Source of the DNA: Vermamoeba vermiformis
Taxonomy: Eukaryota; Tubulinea; Echinamoebida
NCBI GenBank assembly: GCA_045837725.1
Contig: JBEWZL010000191.1
Span: 62,001-126,000, forward strand
DNA length: 64,000 nt
Direction of reading: 5' to 3'
Notes under the pieces: generated by a model
Seen by the model: the letters and a program-made list of their open reading frames with translations, nothing else
Databases searched by the model: none
What the model was told of the DNA's origin: nothing
In this document: piece by piece, positions 12,868 to 24,094 of the stretch
Position numbering within the stretch: the first letter of the stretch is position 1
Layout of the letters: each line of letters begins with the position of its first letter
Position numbers and translations under genes: made by a program

Positions 12868-15800
12868 TTATTTGAGGTTCTCAAGACCTGCAAACAAACC
12901 AGGCTCTAAGCTCGGCAAGCGCATAATGGCTGGAATATTATTTCGTTGAGAGGTCGCAGTTGTGTTCGATCTGTTGAAGAGTCCTCGACCGAAATATCGC
13001 GCAACGATGGCAAATCCGTCAGAGCTACCCTCCAACTATAACATTATAAGTATATCAGTACGAATAAATACGATGATTTTTTGCTTATGATCGGTGAAGT
13101 GCCGGATCCAAAATTTTTACCTGTCTGAAAAACTCCGAGTGATCGTGGCTGTTTTCTTCGAGACTGTGCTGCAATTGTTCAAAGTTCTTGTTCTCTTCAT
13201 TGCACTTCGGACACACGCTTTCATTCTCGTCCAAGCACCGTTGATGGAACGAATGCATGCACAAAAAGTGAACGGCAGGCAGATCCAATCCTTTGCCACA
13301 GTGCGTGCACTTCATTTGTTGGAAGATACGAGCACTAATAATATAACATTAGTATACTAGGCAATATTATTAAATAGAGTTATATCTTACGTTGTTCGCA
13401 GTTCCTCGATCTCTTTCTTATTGCGCTCAGTTTGTTCTTGATACTCGCGGATCTGTTTCAAATCTTTCTCAATACCAGCTTGTTCTCTATTCAAGTTGCG
13501 AATAATGTATTGCTAGAGATGCAGGGTTAGATCCGTAAGTTAAAAAGTACAAGTTCCGATCCGGATCTTACCTTGACTAAGCCCAGAGTAGCTGTCTTAG
13601 ATTGAGACAAAATTTGCAATACTTGCAATGGAGGCAACAAGTTGTCGCTCTCGATGCTTTGCAACACTTCGGAGATTTCTCTGCGGCAGTCAATCTTCGG
13701 ATCTTTGTTGGCAAAGTACGACAACGCCTTCACCCAAATGTTCGGGTCCTTGTCACTATATTACATGATTATTAAACATGATCGATAGTATTATAGTAGT
13801 TGCTTAGCTACGTACCCGTATTTCTTGCAAGCTTTAAGGATGAGATCGTACTCGTTGTTCTCCATGTGGTTCTCGACGATATCGCCGTACATCTTCAACT
13901 TCTCGTACAAATACAACAAACCGCTCTTAAAGTTGTACATTTGACACAAAACGAGGGCTTGGCCTTCATCATACTTAGCCTACAGAAAAGTATTTTTTGT
14001 CAGATGTGACACGTGTCAAACATGTCATTCGACGATCGGATGGTGACACTTACATTAGGATTGGTCAACAAGGTCATAATCTTTTCTGATTTTTCTGATT
14101 GCGTCTTTTCTTCCGACTTGGGACGAGCCTGAAATTGACACGTGTCAAAGTCTGGTTGACTCACATGTATCAAAATGACTTACAAATTCGTTGCCTAAGT
14201 CTTTCAAATAAAGTTCTAAGAGCGTATCGTAAATGACTTGAGTTCCCCTATTGATTTGTTAGACCCGGATCTGATCTGGTGGATCTGGGAGTTGCACGTA
14301 CCTTCCATTGACAATGATGAACTCTAAGAACTCCATCAACCACAATGGCTGACTGACGAACAAGGGAATAAACTTCTCAGCAACAGCTTTCTTCTTTTCT
14401 TGTTCTGACACGGATGCAGCAGCCGCGCGTTTTGACGGGGCCATCAACAGATCTCGTTCATCAATAATCTCAGAATCACGTGCTTTCGCTAATAAGAAAC
14501 TACCGTTAGATTGCTACAAGTTGCACTATGATAAACCATACGCTTTGCGGGCAATGACTCGTCGCTCTTCTTGGGGACGTAGTTCGTGCACAGTTCCATC
14601 AACAAGCGCAAAGTTTGTTGCGGCAGTGCTGAAACCAATTGTTTGCCGTACTTCAAAAGATTGTCCTCAGCCTAAAAATAGGGTCAATATAACATATCCA
14701 AAAGGTTTAAAGAAGAACGTACTTCTTCGAAAGGCAAAGTTTGGATGTACTTCAGGGCTTGTTCGTGTTGATGCAAATCTTCCAATAAGATCTTCAAATA
14801 CCACTTGTGTTCTTGTTGACGCAAGGCAAGGTCGAGTGCGTGCTCATGGTATCCTGCTTGACGACACACTTTGATTGCCGTCTCGACATCGAACTTCAGA
14901 TCCGGGGTCTAACGGCACAAGTTAGAACTTGCCACATAATTACAATAAGTACAATATTGAATATACCTTGATAAACTTGTTAAGCTTGTCGACGTCCTTC
15001 AACTTAGTGTAACAGTTCAACAAAAGTGTCGTGTGATTGGCATTGGCCAAGCCTGCTTCGTGCAACTTTTGCAAGTAAAGTGTCAAATTGTGAATGCGTT
15101 GTGCGTCCAAGAACTTCTTGATGACATAAGAAGGCTCAAGTCGGCCAATAGTCTTGATGTATTGATCGATAGCGACGTCGTAGTCTCCCTTACTATATTA
15201 GGAAATGGTACGATCAACGATCGTGTTGCAAATTAAAAATTTTCAGCACAACGTACCTGTACAAATGATCTCCGTATTTTCTGAAAATATCTACAATAGC
15301 ATTTGCATCGTATTGATTGCTGTGTGCCAAATCAATAGCGGTGGTATACAAATTCTTTTTGAACAAAGTCTCGAGCTTCGTTTGGGTGTCTTTCTCGGAC
15401 AATTGGAAGATCTAACAAATCGATTAATTTCGGAGTAAAATAGATTATATTAGCGTACCTTGCCGTCTGCTTGAATGACGTAAATGTTACCCCATTCAAA
15501 GGCCAAATTGGTGACTTTTTGGAAACTCGCAGTGAAGGCGATGAATTTGTTGCGTGGTTCGTACACAGTGACAGTGTGATAATTAGGATTATTAGGCGTT
15601 TGATCGACGCTAATCAAGTGATTACGGAACCAAAATAATTGATGTCTACGAACAGCTGCTTCGAAGGCCAAACAGGGACCAGGACCCAAAATGTTATAGA
15701 AGTAAATAGCCTATTATAGGTATATTAGTAATAACGCCGATAAGATGTGAATATATATTGTTATCCTACCTCTTTTCGTCCGCTAATAAATTCGCCCTCT

Positions 15801-16804
15801 TGTTCGTTCATTGCAGCACAACCAGCCTCGCAGCCTCTGTCGTCCAACAACTCGCCTTTGCCAACACCTTCTTTGTTGGTCATGTAGCAGTACACCGAGC
15901 TTGTGGTCGATGCAAACAAGTAAGTGCCTCGCTTTTGCTCGCTGAATCCGAGACCAGTGATTGGGCTGGGGCCTCCCGTAGCATTAGAATCTTCGGCCTT
16001 GATAACGCGTAATCGGGATGCACGTTCTCGCAATATATCACCAGCGACGACGACAATAGAACCGTCGCAAACACCAACGGCCATTTGAGACAGATCCGCT
16101 GTGGCAGCTAACACAGTGACCTACAAAGAAATTCATAAAAATTAAATTTCGGCCGTATTGTAATTTGCAAATATTTTTATAATTAGTCGTATACTTACTG
16201 GAACGGGGTTAGGCATTTTAATAACTCGAACTAAGTCAGGGAAGCCATCTCCATCGATCTTGTCCAAGTTCCAGATCTTTACTGTAGGAGAAATTGCTTC
16301 ATCGTCTTCTCCTACTGTAACTAAAATATTCTTCTGTTTTACTTGTTCGATCAACGTAACTGTGCGAATATAAGCTTGGAAGGAATACGAGATCTTGAAA
16401 TCTCGTTCGACGAAGTGAACAGCACCGTTCAAATGTAATTGTTTGTTAAAGAAAATATAGTATGAGGTTTGACAATATATTAGTGCTTATAAATGTTATA
16501 AAGGATATCTCCCAACACCAAGGTACCGCGGCCACTGCTAGCGCACACGACATTTAATTTCTATTAAATAGAATAATTAATACGAGACCACTGCACGACA
16601 AAAATATATTTGGTAGAATTATTTTGATTATTGACAAGCGTAAAAAATATTATTTGAAAAAAGTAGATCGAAAATTCGGTAAATGCTAATTAAATCAATT
16701 AATAGGCAAATGTACATTACCTTTAATTCTTGGTTAGGTTCTGTAGTGCCTTCTTCTTTAATAAGCTGTTTTTCAAAAAATTGAAACGTTCTCCACTGAT
16801 TCAT
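12868..16804 (-). CDS. VPS11: VPS11, HOPS/CORVET core subunit with RING-H2
   Basis: Start at 16804 gives MNQWRTFQFFEKQLIKEE, close to the VPS11 family start (QWRRFVFFDKELV). The second exon reads VVCASSGRGTLVLGD, the first propeller blade. Later exons read on through the propeller (GLGFSEQKRGTYLFAST) and then the clathrin-type helical repeats (ETVCRQAGYHEHALDLALRQQEHKWY). The C-terminal RING near 13200-13310 has CTHC, CMHSFHQRC and CPKC, that is C3H2C3 spacing. The stop is at 12868. VPS11 scaffolds HOPS and CORVET for endosome/lysosome tethering. Two neighbouring introns each carry the TGACACGTGTCA palindrome. The start codon lies 188 bases from that of the divergent WD40 gene. Confidence 0.92.
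14007..14018. promoter_or_regulatory. Intronic palindrome TGACACGTGTCA
   Basis: Exact 12-bp palindrome inside a VPS11 intron, followed by a further half-site (catgtca). One of six exact copies in the window. Function not shown. Confidence 0.6.
14136..14147. promoter_or_regulatory. Intronic palindrome TGACACGTGTCA
   Basis: Exact copy in the next VPS11 intron. In the sense of the gene it sits directly before the 3' splice site (motif then ATTTCAG). Confidence 0.6.
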
Positions 16805-16992
16805 GTTTGTCTATCAGTAGCCTCTCGATTCAATTATATACTCGCTATATACAAATAAAATACCAATAAATAATATTACTGAACTTGAACTGCGGTTTCT
16901 GTTCAAAGGGCCAATAAAAGATTTGGTGGACAAGAACGTATTATTTTATTAATTAATTTTGTTCCTTAGACCAGCACAAGTGGACATAGACT
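16805..16992. promoter_or_regulatory. Bidirectional promoter region, VPS11 / WDR92-like
   Basis: Only 188 bases separate the start codons of two divergent housekeeping-type genes, so both promoters must overlap here or lie in leader sequence. The stretch is AT-rich; I recognise no defined factor site. Confidence 0.5.
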
Positions 16993-18389
16993 ATGACATC
17001 ATTAATAGAAGTCGGTAGTTCACTTATTACGAACCCAATTTTTTGCTTAGCCACAAATGACACGAACCGCATCTGTGCTGCTGGTAGATCTGGTCAAAAA
17101 AATGGCTTCTTCACTATTTATTCCATAAGTGAAGATAAAAAGACTGCAAATGATAATAATCCGAAAGACGCAAAGCCTCGAGCCCCACAGTTGAGTTTCC
17201 GATCACAGATTCATAGAGAAATTGACGGCATCGCTTCAAAGACAATTTGTTGGCTAAAATATAATGAAAATAATTATTCAAATTTAATTGCATACGGTGG
17301 AAGTAATGGTGATGTCTCCTTGTGGTAAGTCAATAAATCCAAAAAAATATTCAAAGAGGAACATATTCTTGAAGTTTAATTATTCGTCATTTACTTCTCA
17401 TTATAGGTGGCAAAAATATAAGATAAAGGTTCCTCAATTTTTTTCCTTTTCTTTGAGGTCGATCGCGATCTAACATTTTTTAGGGACGCACCGAGTCAAG
17501 AAAAGCTATCTTGTCGTGCAAACGTGCATAGTTCTAAAACAGTAATTCACCAGCTCGTGCAGAGGCCACAACAGTACCACCAAATAATTGCAGGCGATAG
17601 TTTTGGCACGATCTCGATCTGGGACATTCGAGAAAAGAATAAATGCGTGCATAACTTCGAAGCATCGAATAATAATGACCAATCAGACTGCTGGGCACTT
17701 AGCGTAAGCTATTGAATTTACAGCTTATTGGGATCATTACTAATAGTAGTCGCGTGGTGCCAACTACAGGCAGTGGATGAATTTTTAGTCTTAAGTGGAC
17801 ATCGTGACGGGCATTTGCGGTGCTTCGATTTGCGAGCAAACAACATGTTATCATCCGCGCAATTAACTGAAGGAATTTCATCGCTAGCCGTGCACCAGAA
17901 TAACATTGCAATTGGAACTCTGACTGGCGATGTCTTGACTTTTAAGCACGAGAATGGCAAATTTATCTCATTTCCAGATCTACCAACGCAAAACAAATCA
18001 ATGATGACGGTGTGGGGCTTGAAGACCTTGAAATTTCCAAGTAACGCATTCGTGTCAGTAGGTAAGATAGAAGACTAACGCATTCAATCAATTTATGATA
18101 ATAGAGATTCCGCAAATAGCACTATTAAATACAAAATGTGCACGTTCACACAGAAAACTAACGAATTTCAATTGGGTCTAAATTAGGAAGTGACAGTGCT
18201 GTTACAGTGCACGAATGGCCCACGGAGAAGGCGAAAGAGGCCGTATTGGCTCGGGTAAATTTAGAATCTTCACCATTAATTGCCGTGGATACATTCATAT
18301 CATCGCCAACTAACCAATCACTATTGATAACTGCTGGATTGGATCTCAAACTCCGACTCTTTTCACTAGCAACGCAAAGTCATAAATAG
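16993..18389 (+). CDS. WD40-repeat protein, WDR92/DNAAF10-like
   Basis: Four exons (16993-17324, 17484-17703, 17770-18061, 18187-18389) give exactly 348 codons plus stop; the human WDR92 protein is about 357 residues. Repeat signatures include YGGSNGDVSLWD, AGDSFGTISIWDIRE, SGHRDGHLRCFDLR, TLTGDVLTF and TAGLDLKLRLF. The order of phrases follows WDR92: SDCWALS beside RDCWTVAF, ISSLAVHQNNIAIGTL beside VCSLEFD, and MTVWGLKTLKFPSN beside STVWQVRHLPQN. WDR92 works with R2TP/prefoldin-like chaperones in axonemal dynein assembly. The WD40 fold is certain; the orthology is an inference from these phrases. Confidence 0.7.
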
Positions 18390-18778
18390 CTCTTCCCTAT
18401 TTTTAAGTTTGTACATTTTATTTATGGATTTGGACGAAGGCTACGTGGGATCCAAAGTATATTCTTAGCCCCGCTTTAAAAACCAAAGTTTGGATGCGTT
18501 ATATCGGACTGCGGAAAGCGAGGATCAATTTCATGTTTGTGCTAACCGCAATCATAATAGTCGATATATGGATTTAGTTCCTTGAGCGGTAAAGTACCGC
18601 AACCGATGTCAATTCAATTTCACGTTTCATGAAAATGCACGGCGAAATACACGGCAATCTAATGAAATTCGCGTGCAATGACTCAGTAGAGAAGCGATCT
18701 AGAATCTTGGCATAATTTACAGGGTTTATATATACGAGAATATGCACAAAACTTGCTACGAACATTTTCGTAACAACA
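18390..18778. other. Convergent intergenic spacer
   Basis: The two flanking genes converge here and the spacer should hold both 3'UTRs. No credible gene, repeat or structured RNA seen. Confidence 0.4.
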
Positions 18779-20650
18779 TTAATACTGGCGCATAACTGCG
18801 CCTTGGTTACTATTTACAATAGATTGAGGCTGCTGGTGAGTTTCATTCGCTTCAAAAGACGAATACTCGTAGCCATAACCATGATCGTAAGGAGCATAAA
18901 AAGGATTTCCTATCCGACCATTCTGCGTCGACTCGGCAATGCTTAATTGAGCCATCTGTTGCTCATTCTGGTAGTTGCCATCAAAATTGGCGCTATTTCG
19001 TAGGTGCGGCGCGAGATTGGCATGATGCTGGTGAGGAGCAGGTTGCTGCAGATGTGGCGCTTGCGGTTGCGACATTTTGTGTGGTTGTTGGTTTATATAC
19101 ATATTGTTTGCCGAGAAACCATTTGCGCTAGTCGAATTAGTAGGGTACTGCTTCTCCATAGAGACACCGTTCTGATCTCGAGGCGAACTAAAAATAGGCT
19201 GTGGATTTGGGATTGGTCTGGTTTGTGTTTGCCATGAAGGAGGCGATAGTGGCGTTCTATCTTCTTCGCGAGGGGGTCCGTTCATAAACTGTTGTTTCTG
19301 CATTTGGATCTGCTGAGCGGAATTCTTCTCCGGTGAGCGTGGGAAATTGATCTGGCTGTTGTGCTGTTGGATTGGCTCCCGGTAACCGTTTTGATTCACA
19401 TGAGGGTTGTGCCGATAGTTATCCATGTACTGTTGTGCTTGCTTGGGTTGTTGAGATTGCGCTGCCCAATTACCTTGTTGGGATGTGGAATAATACGGAT
19501 TCTGTGAAGAGCTCATCTGGTTGCCTAGAAAGTACTTTGCCGCAGCCGGCTCTTCCGAATCGACGGTCCAGTGGTCCGACTTGCCAGGACTAGCAGAAAC
19601 TACCGGATTTTGCTTCGGGTTGGTAATAATGGCCGCTTCGTGGTTGATCGCAGAAGATGTGTTCCCTTGACTTGCGCTTTGAGCACTGCCGTAAGTGTTT
19701 TGTAGTATCATCCAATCGATGAGTAGCTTCTCTACTTGATCCCACCCATCTGGACGTTCAGCGCCGCTCAAAAATGCGTTGATCTCAGGCAATAGTGATC
19801 TGCTCGGAAAAAGTAACCGACGATTAATACGCATTATTCATAGGGTCAATAAAAACAATATCTATAGTTAGCGTGGATCTACATTTGAAATTGGTAAACT
19901 GTCAGTATCACAATCTCGTGTCAGCTCAAAAAAATTGTGAACGAAGTAAAATTAAGGAGAAAGCCGCGCATTTAAAACGTGAAATTCGGTGCACACAATT
20001 AGCGATAATTTACCTGTACCCGAGTTCAATAGCTAGAGTCTCCGTAGTTTTGTTTGCCGCAGATAAAGTTGCACAGATGGCTTTACAAAGGTTTGCGTCT
20101 GGGCGTGTAATTACATTGACTATAGCTCGTCTGGAGGGGCTTGTAGAACCTGCGTACTTGATTAGGTTTTTGTGTTTTGCAGCGGAGAAATTTTCACAAT
20201 TTTGGACTTACGAGCTGGGGAAGATCCTCTGCTGCTTAAGTTTCTTGCTCGATAATCAGGACTTGATGCACCTTGCTGTCTTTGTGGAGGTGAAATGTTG
20301 TTACTACTGTTGGACCGACTCGCGCGATTTTGAACCCGAGGTAGATTTGGTGAACTAATTTGTGTTTGAGATCTTCTTTTAATGAGCTTAAAATCGGTCT
20401 CGTCTACTTCAAAACTCTGAGTTCGTCGTATGGGACTGGGCTTTCGAAGTGGACTATTATTCGGATTATTGTAGAAGTTTGGAGCAGATGCAACGTTGGG
20501 GATGTGTGCGTGCTGCTGCTGTTGAGTATATTGACTCGGGTTTGGCAAAAAATATTGACCATTGTTCTGGTATCCACCGCCATAACTTTCATTGGGGTAG
20601 TATTGCTGAGCCATGGCGCCTTGATCTCCTTCGGGAGAGCCGTGAGACAT
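18779..20650 (-). CDS. Gln/Asn/Pro-rich low-complexity protein, unknown
   Basis: Three exons (20212-20650, 20014-20149, 18779-19799) add to 531 codons plus stop with matching phases. The N-terminal part is Tyr/Gln/Asn/Ser-rich (GGGYQNNGQYF, SPIRRTQSF), with SR/SP pairs that look like phosphorylation sites. A short non-repetitive core of about 75 residues spans exons 2 and 3 (RRAIVNVITRPDANLCKAI, LAIELGYRSLLPEINAFLSG, GWDQVEKLLIDWMI). The rest is Gln/Pro/Asn/His-rich. I do not recognise the core. Composition resembles condensate-forming RNA-binding or cytoplasmic scaffold proteins, which is only an analogy. Confidence 0.75.
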
Positions 20651-20932
20651 TGAGAACTAGTAAATATACTCTTGTGGTGCCTCTATGGCAAAAATGAAAA
20701 AAAATGGTAAAAAGTTGGCAACCTGATGTTTTATTTCCTCCGATAAATAACGTCAAAAGCATCAATTGTTACGAAAGTTGCAAGCAAAGTGAGGAAAAAT
20801 TCAAATATAATATCTTTGGCAATAACGTTACCTATATAATGACCTAGTAAGCAAGAACGTCAAGTTGGTATAACAACTGGCTTGGACGTCACTCCAGCAC
20901 TAATAAAATAAACCGTAAATTTAGCTCCTGAT

Positions 20933-21179
20933 CTATTTTTGGTGGCTAACACTCTTCGCGATATAGCCTTGATATTCCTCTAAATATAGTGTCAGTACTG
21001 CGTATAATCATATATTGTAGGTTGGTAAGTACTTTGCATTGATTGACTCCTTTTACCCATTTTTATACGAGATCTCCATTCATCTTGTTGCTGTTGAGTG
21101 ATCGGTTGTACCTAACTAATGTAATATTCGTTCACTGTACTCTAGTTGCACTATAACTGTTGCTTTGTTGCTGCGCCAT
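20933..21179 (-). CDS. Possible tiny three-exon gene (39-46 residues)
   Basis: On the minus strand an ATG at 21179 opens MAQQQSNSYSATR and a GTACAG donor follows at once. Two in-frame acceptors exist, at TTAG (29-nt intron) and CAACAG (50-nt intron); the second matches local intron size. Exon 2 reads DEWRSRIKM. A 77-nt intron (20980-21056) leads to EEYQGYIAKSVSHQK and a stop at 20933. Two GT-AG introns that keep one frame open is more than I expect by chance in such a short stretch, but there is no family match and no size support. It could instead be untranslated leader of a neighbouring transcript. Confidence 0.35.
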
Positions 21180-22779
21180 TGTTCTATCGATTCGGTGAGA
21201 TAAACAATCTCCCGATTTAGATTAACTTTGCAACTATTTGAGGGTGTCTGTTTGTTACTGAATCAATCTAATCAACATTTCTAAACACGACAATAGCAGT
21301 GCCGAACCGCAATGGATGGTTTGGCCAGCAAAGAGCGGAGTACATCTAGAAGGCCGCTGAAATTGAAACCTGCAGGAGAAGTGGTTATAATTTCTGCACT
21401 ATAATTAATATTTTTTCTACTGAAGATAAACTTGGCAATTAATTCGAACGACCAGGAGATCCATACTTTTTGATTCGATCGATCGAAAAAACTGGTACGG
21501 AGTTTTTAAAAATAGTGCCTGCCAAACTCGTTAATTGCAATAGCAACACGCTATTTGTCGTACTGGTGCATCGATCTGTCTGCTGGACGCAGATATAGAT
21601 CCAGGTAACGCTGGCTTACCGAACGATCCAACACCTCAATAGAACGGATAAGATTTATTTTGAACTACCAGATCCGAGTTTAGTGTTTGTTGATAAACAA
21701 AAAAAAAAATTGTAGACGCATCAAAAAATAGCGCTTTTATCAATTAGCATTCCTTTAACCGAACACATAATGTATTTATTTAATGGCTTAATTATTCACT
21801 TCTTGGTCAAGAATCGAAGGACACCTATGAGCGATCTGATTTGATTGCTGGATTAAGCGGGTTCCAATTCTGATTTAAAGCACACCAAAATAACGAGTAA
21901 GTATGATAGTAAACATTACTAATTGTTACATGATTTTCCGCGCCTTTAGTTCAGCACGACTGATTCTCGAATTTTAAGATCATTTAAAGTCTAATTTTCT
22001 TTCTTTTTGATAATAATGCAAAAATGCGCTTCTGCTGTCAATAATCAAAATACAAGTAACTCAAGAATTTTCTATTATTTTAAACGGATATCCATTACCT
22101 CCTCAGAGCTCTCGTGGGGATGCCTGGCAGCTTTCTGATGGAAAACTTCGCCATATTGATCCTTTTCTCTAATTAGGCTATAACTAGTTTACACACCAAC
22201 CGCAACATAGAAGGCAAAAGTTAATATTGGCGAAACTTCCTCAATTTTTGGATCGATTGTTCCGCGGTACCAGCATTGCACGCTTAGCACAAATACGAAC
22301 TTGATTCAGTTTCGCTCATTTTGTGTCACGCAATAATATGAATGCTATGAGGCAGTACACTTGGACTTTGCGTAAGTGTTAAGTTGAGAATTTACCCGCG
22401 GAGGAGAAATTTGATGATAATCATTTAAGTGGTCTTTTCCTTTCGTTTGACGTACGTACATTACCAATAATTAGACCTGGCACAAGCCTCCATAAAATTT
22501 TACCGTAGTTGGCGCGTTCCATTCTCTTTGCTCAAAAAATCTATTCAGGTTCAGATATTTCGTTTTGTTTTGAACCATTTGCTGAAAAAAGCAACAAGGA
22601 TGATAGCTGGTGATCGAAAATAATTTACATATAAGTCAACATCGAGCGATAAAACGCTAAAAAATAAGAAACTTCATCGAAATTTTTTGATATTCGCATT
22701 GCGTCACCGCAACACCAGTTTAAAAAGCAGCAAAAATAGTCATTAGTAATCCAACTTTAGTATTATTCATAATCAAAAC
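21180..22779. other. Long stretch without a clear gene
   Basis: About 1.6 kb of AT-rich DNA upstream of the aquaporin. A 30-codon frame begins at 21313 (MDGLASKERSTSRRPLKLK) and an ATG near 22339 is soon followed by a GTAAGT donor, but neither extends to a convincing protein. No tRNA, repeat or hairpin array recognised. It probably holds the aquaporin promoter and leader. Confidence 0.3.
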
Positions 22780-23926
22780 ATGTCAACACGAACAATTGTT
22801 ATCACGCCTACTACTGAAAGGCGCATCCGAGAGAAATTTAAGCAGCCGGTCACTCCAAAAAGCGCGTTTGATGCTACAGCTTGGCGTCAATATTTCGTGG
22901 AGTTCTTGGGCACTCTGTTCTTCATTTACGTATCTACGGGTGCCGTAGTGTCAGTCACTTATGTGGGCCCGCTCAACTCTGGTGCCATCGCTGTCATTGG
23001 TCTCGCTTTTGGATTTGGCCTGGCAGCAATGATCTACGCGGCAGCGAATATATCTGGTGGTCATATCAATCCTGCCGTCACTATTGGATTCATCGTCGCA
23101 AACAAGATCTATGTTTTGAAAGGGTTTTTCTACATCTTCTCTCAGCTGGCCGGCGCAATGGTTGGATCCGCTTTGCTTCGCGCCACCACTCCTGAAATAG
23201 GTACGTACCAAAGTACTCTTCCCACGATCAATTTCATTAATGTATACTTTCTGACTATAGCGTGGCGTCCTGTGAATCTGGGTGCAACAGCAGTCAATGG
23301 CAACGTATCACTTGCGCAGGCAGTGTTTTTAGAGTTTATCATCACATTTATGCTCGTGTACACTGTGTTTGCGACGGTGGGTATTCCCAAGAGTAAGTTC
23401 ACTGTGATTGCGTATGTTGCAAAAATTACTGTCTGATCTACGTCGTAGGTCGAAACGGTATGGGCAAGTTAGCGCCATTAGCGATCGGCCTATCGGTTCT
23501 CGCTGGACACTTGCTCGGAGCACCATTTACAGGTCCATCAATGAATCCAGCACGAAGTTTCGTAAGTTTTTATTTTCATGAAAAAACAATAACACCGATT
23601 TATCCTTATCCTCATAGGGTCCGGCTGTAGTGTCTGGATACTGGGAAAATCAGTGGGTCTACTGGGTCGGTCCTTTTCCAGCAGGCATCATCGCTGGCTT
23701 GCTCTACAAATATCTTTTGCTCGACAAAATGCCGTTCTGGAACAGACCAGAAGTCCTCAAAGAGTTGCCGTTGGAAGTATATTCATCGGGTCCACAACAC
23801 GGCCTGCCGAAGACTGCGTGGGTTACTCAACCAGATATGGCAAATGCTGGTCCAGATCAAATCCCGCCTCCTGGTTTCCCCAATGCAGGTCCGAGTGCGC
23901 AAGGAGTCGTTCAAGAAGCTGCCTAA
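22780..23926 (+). CDS. Aquaporin (MIP family, water-channel type)
   Basis: Four exons (22780-23200, 23261-23392, 23449-23561, 23618-23926) give 324 codons plus stop. Six membrane helices and both half-helix motifs are present: [10 protein letters not shown] and [14 protein letters not shown]. The helix-5 phrase LAGHLLG supplies the histidine, and the second NPA box the arginine, of the selectivity filter, so a water-selective pore is likely rather than a glycerol pore. The residue three before the second NPA is proline, where many water channels have Ala or Cys. The C-terminus is Pro/Gly/Asn-rich ([19 protein letters not shown]) and may be regulatory. The first intron is 60 nt and stop-free, so an unspliced reading adds 20 residues, but the conserved loop (NLGATAVN) fits the spliced form. 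Confidence 0.93.
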
Positions 23927-24094
23927 TAATAGTATCTATTTTATACATTTTCTGTTGTCTATGTGAAATAAATTTTGATTGGTTTATGAAAGAGGAATGA
24001 CAGCAGCGACAGGTGTCACACTCCACCATTTCGCTATTTGCACAAATCTTTATTTCTAAATCAACCCAGTGGCGAGCACATAATTAATTAAACG

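Noticed and set aside
21313-21405. 30-codon frame starting MDGLASKERSTSRRPLK
   Set aside because: Too short, no splice continuation found that keeps a frame, no family match.
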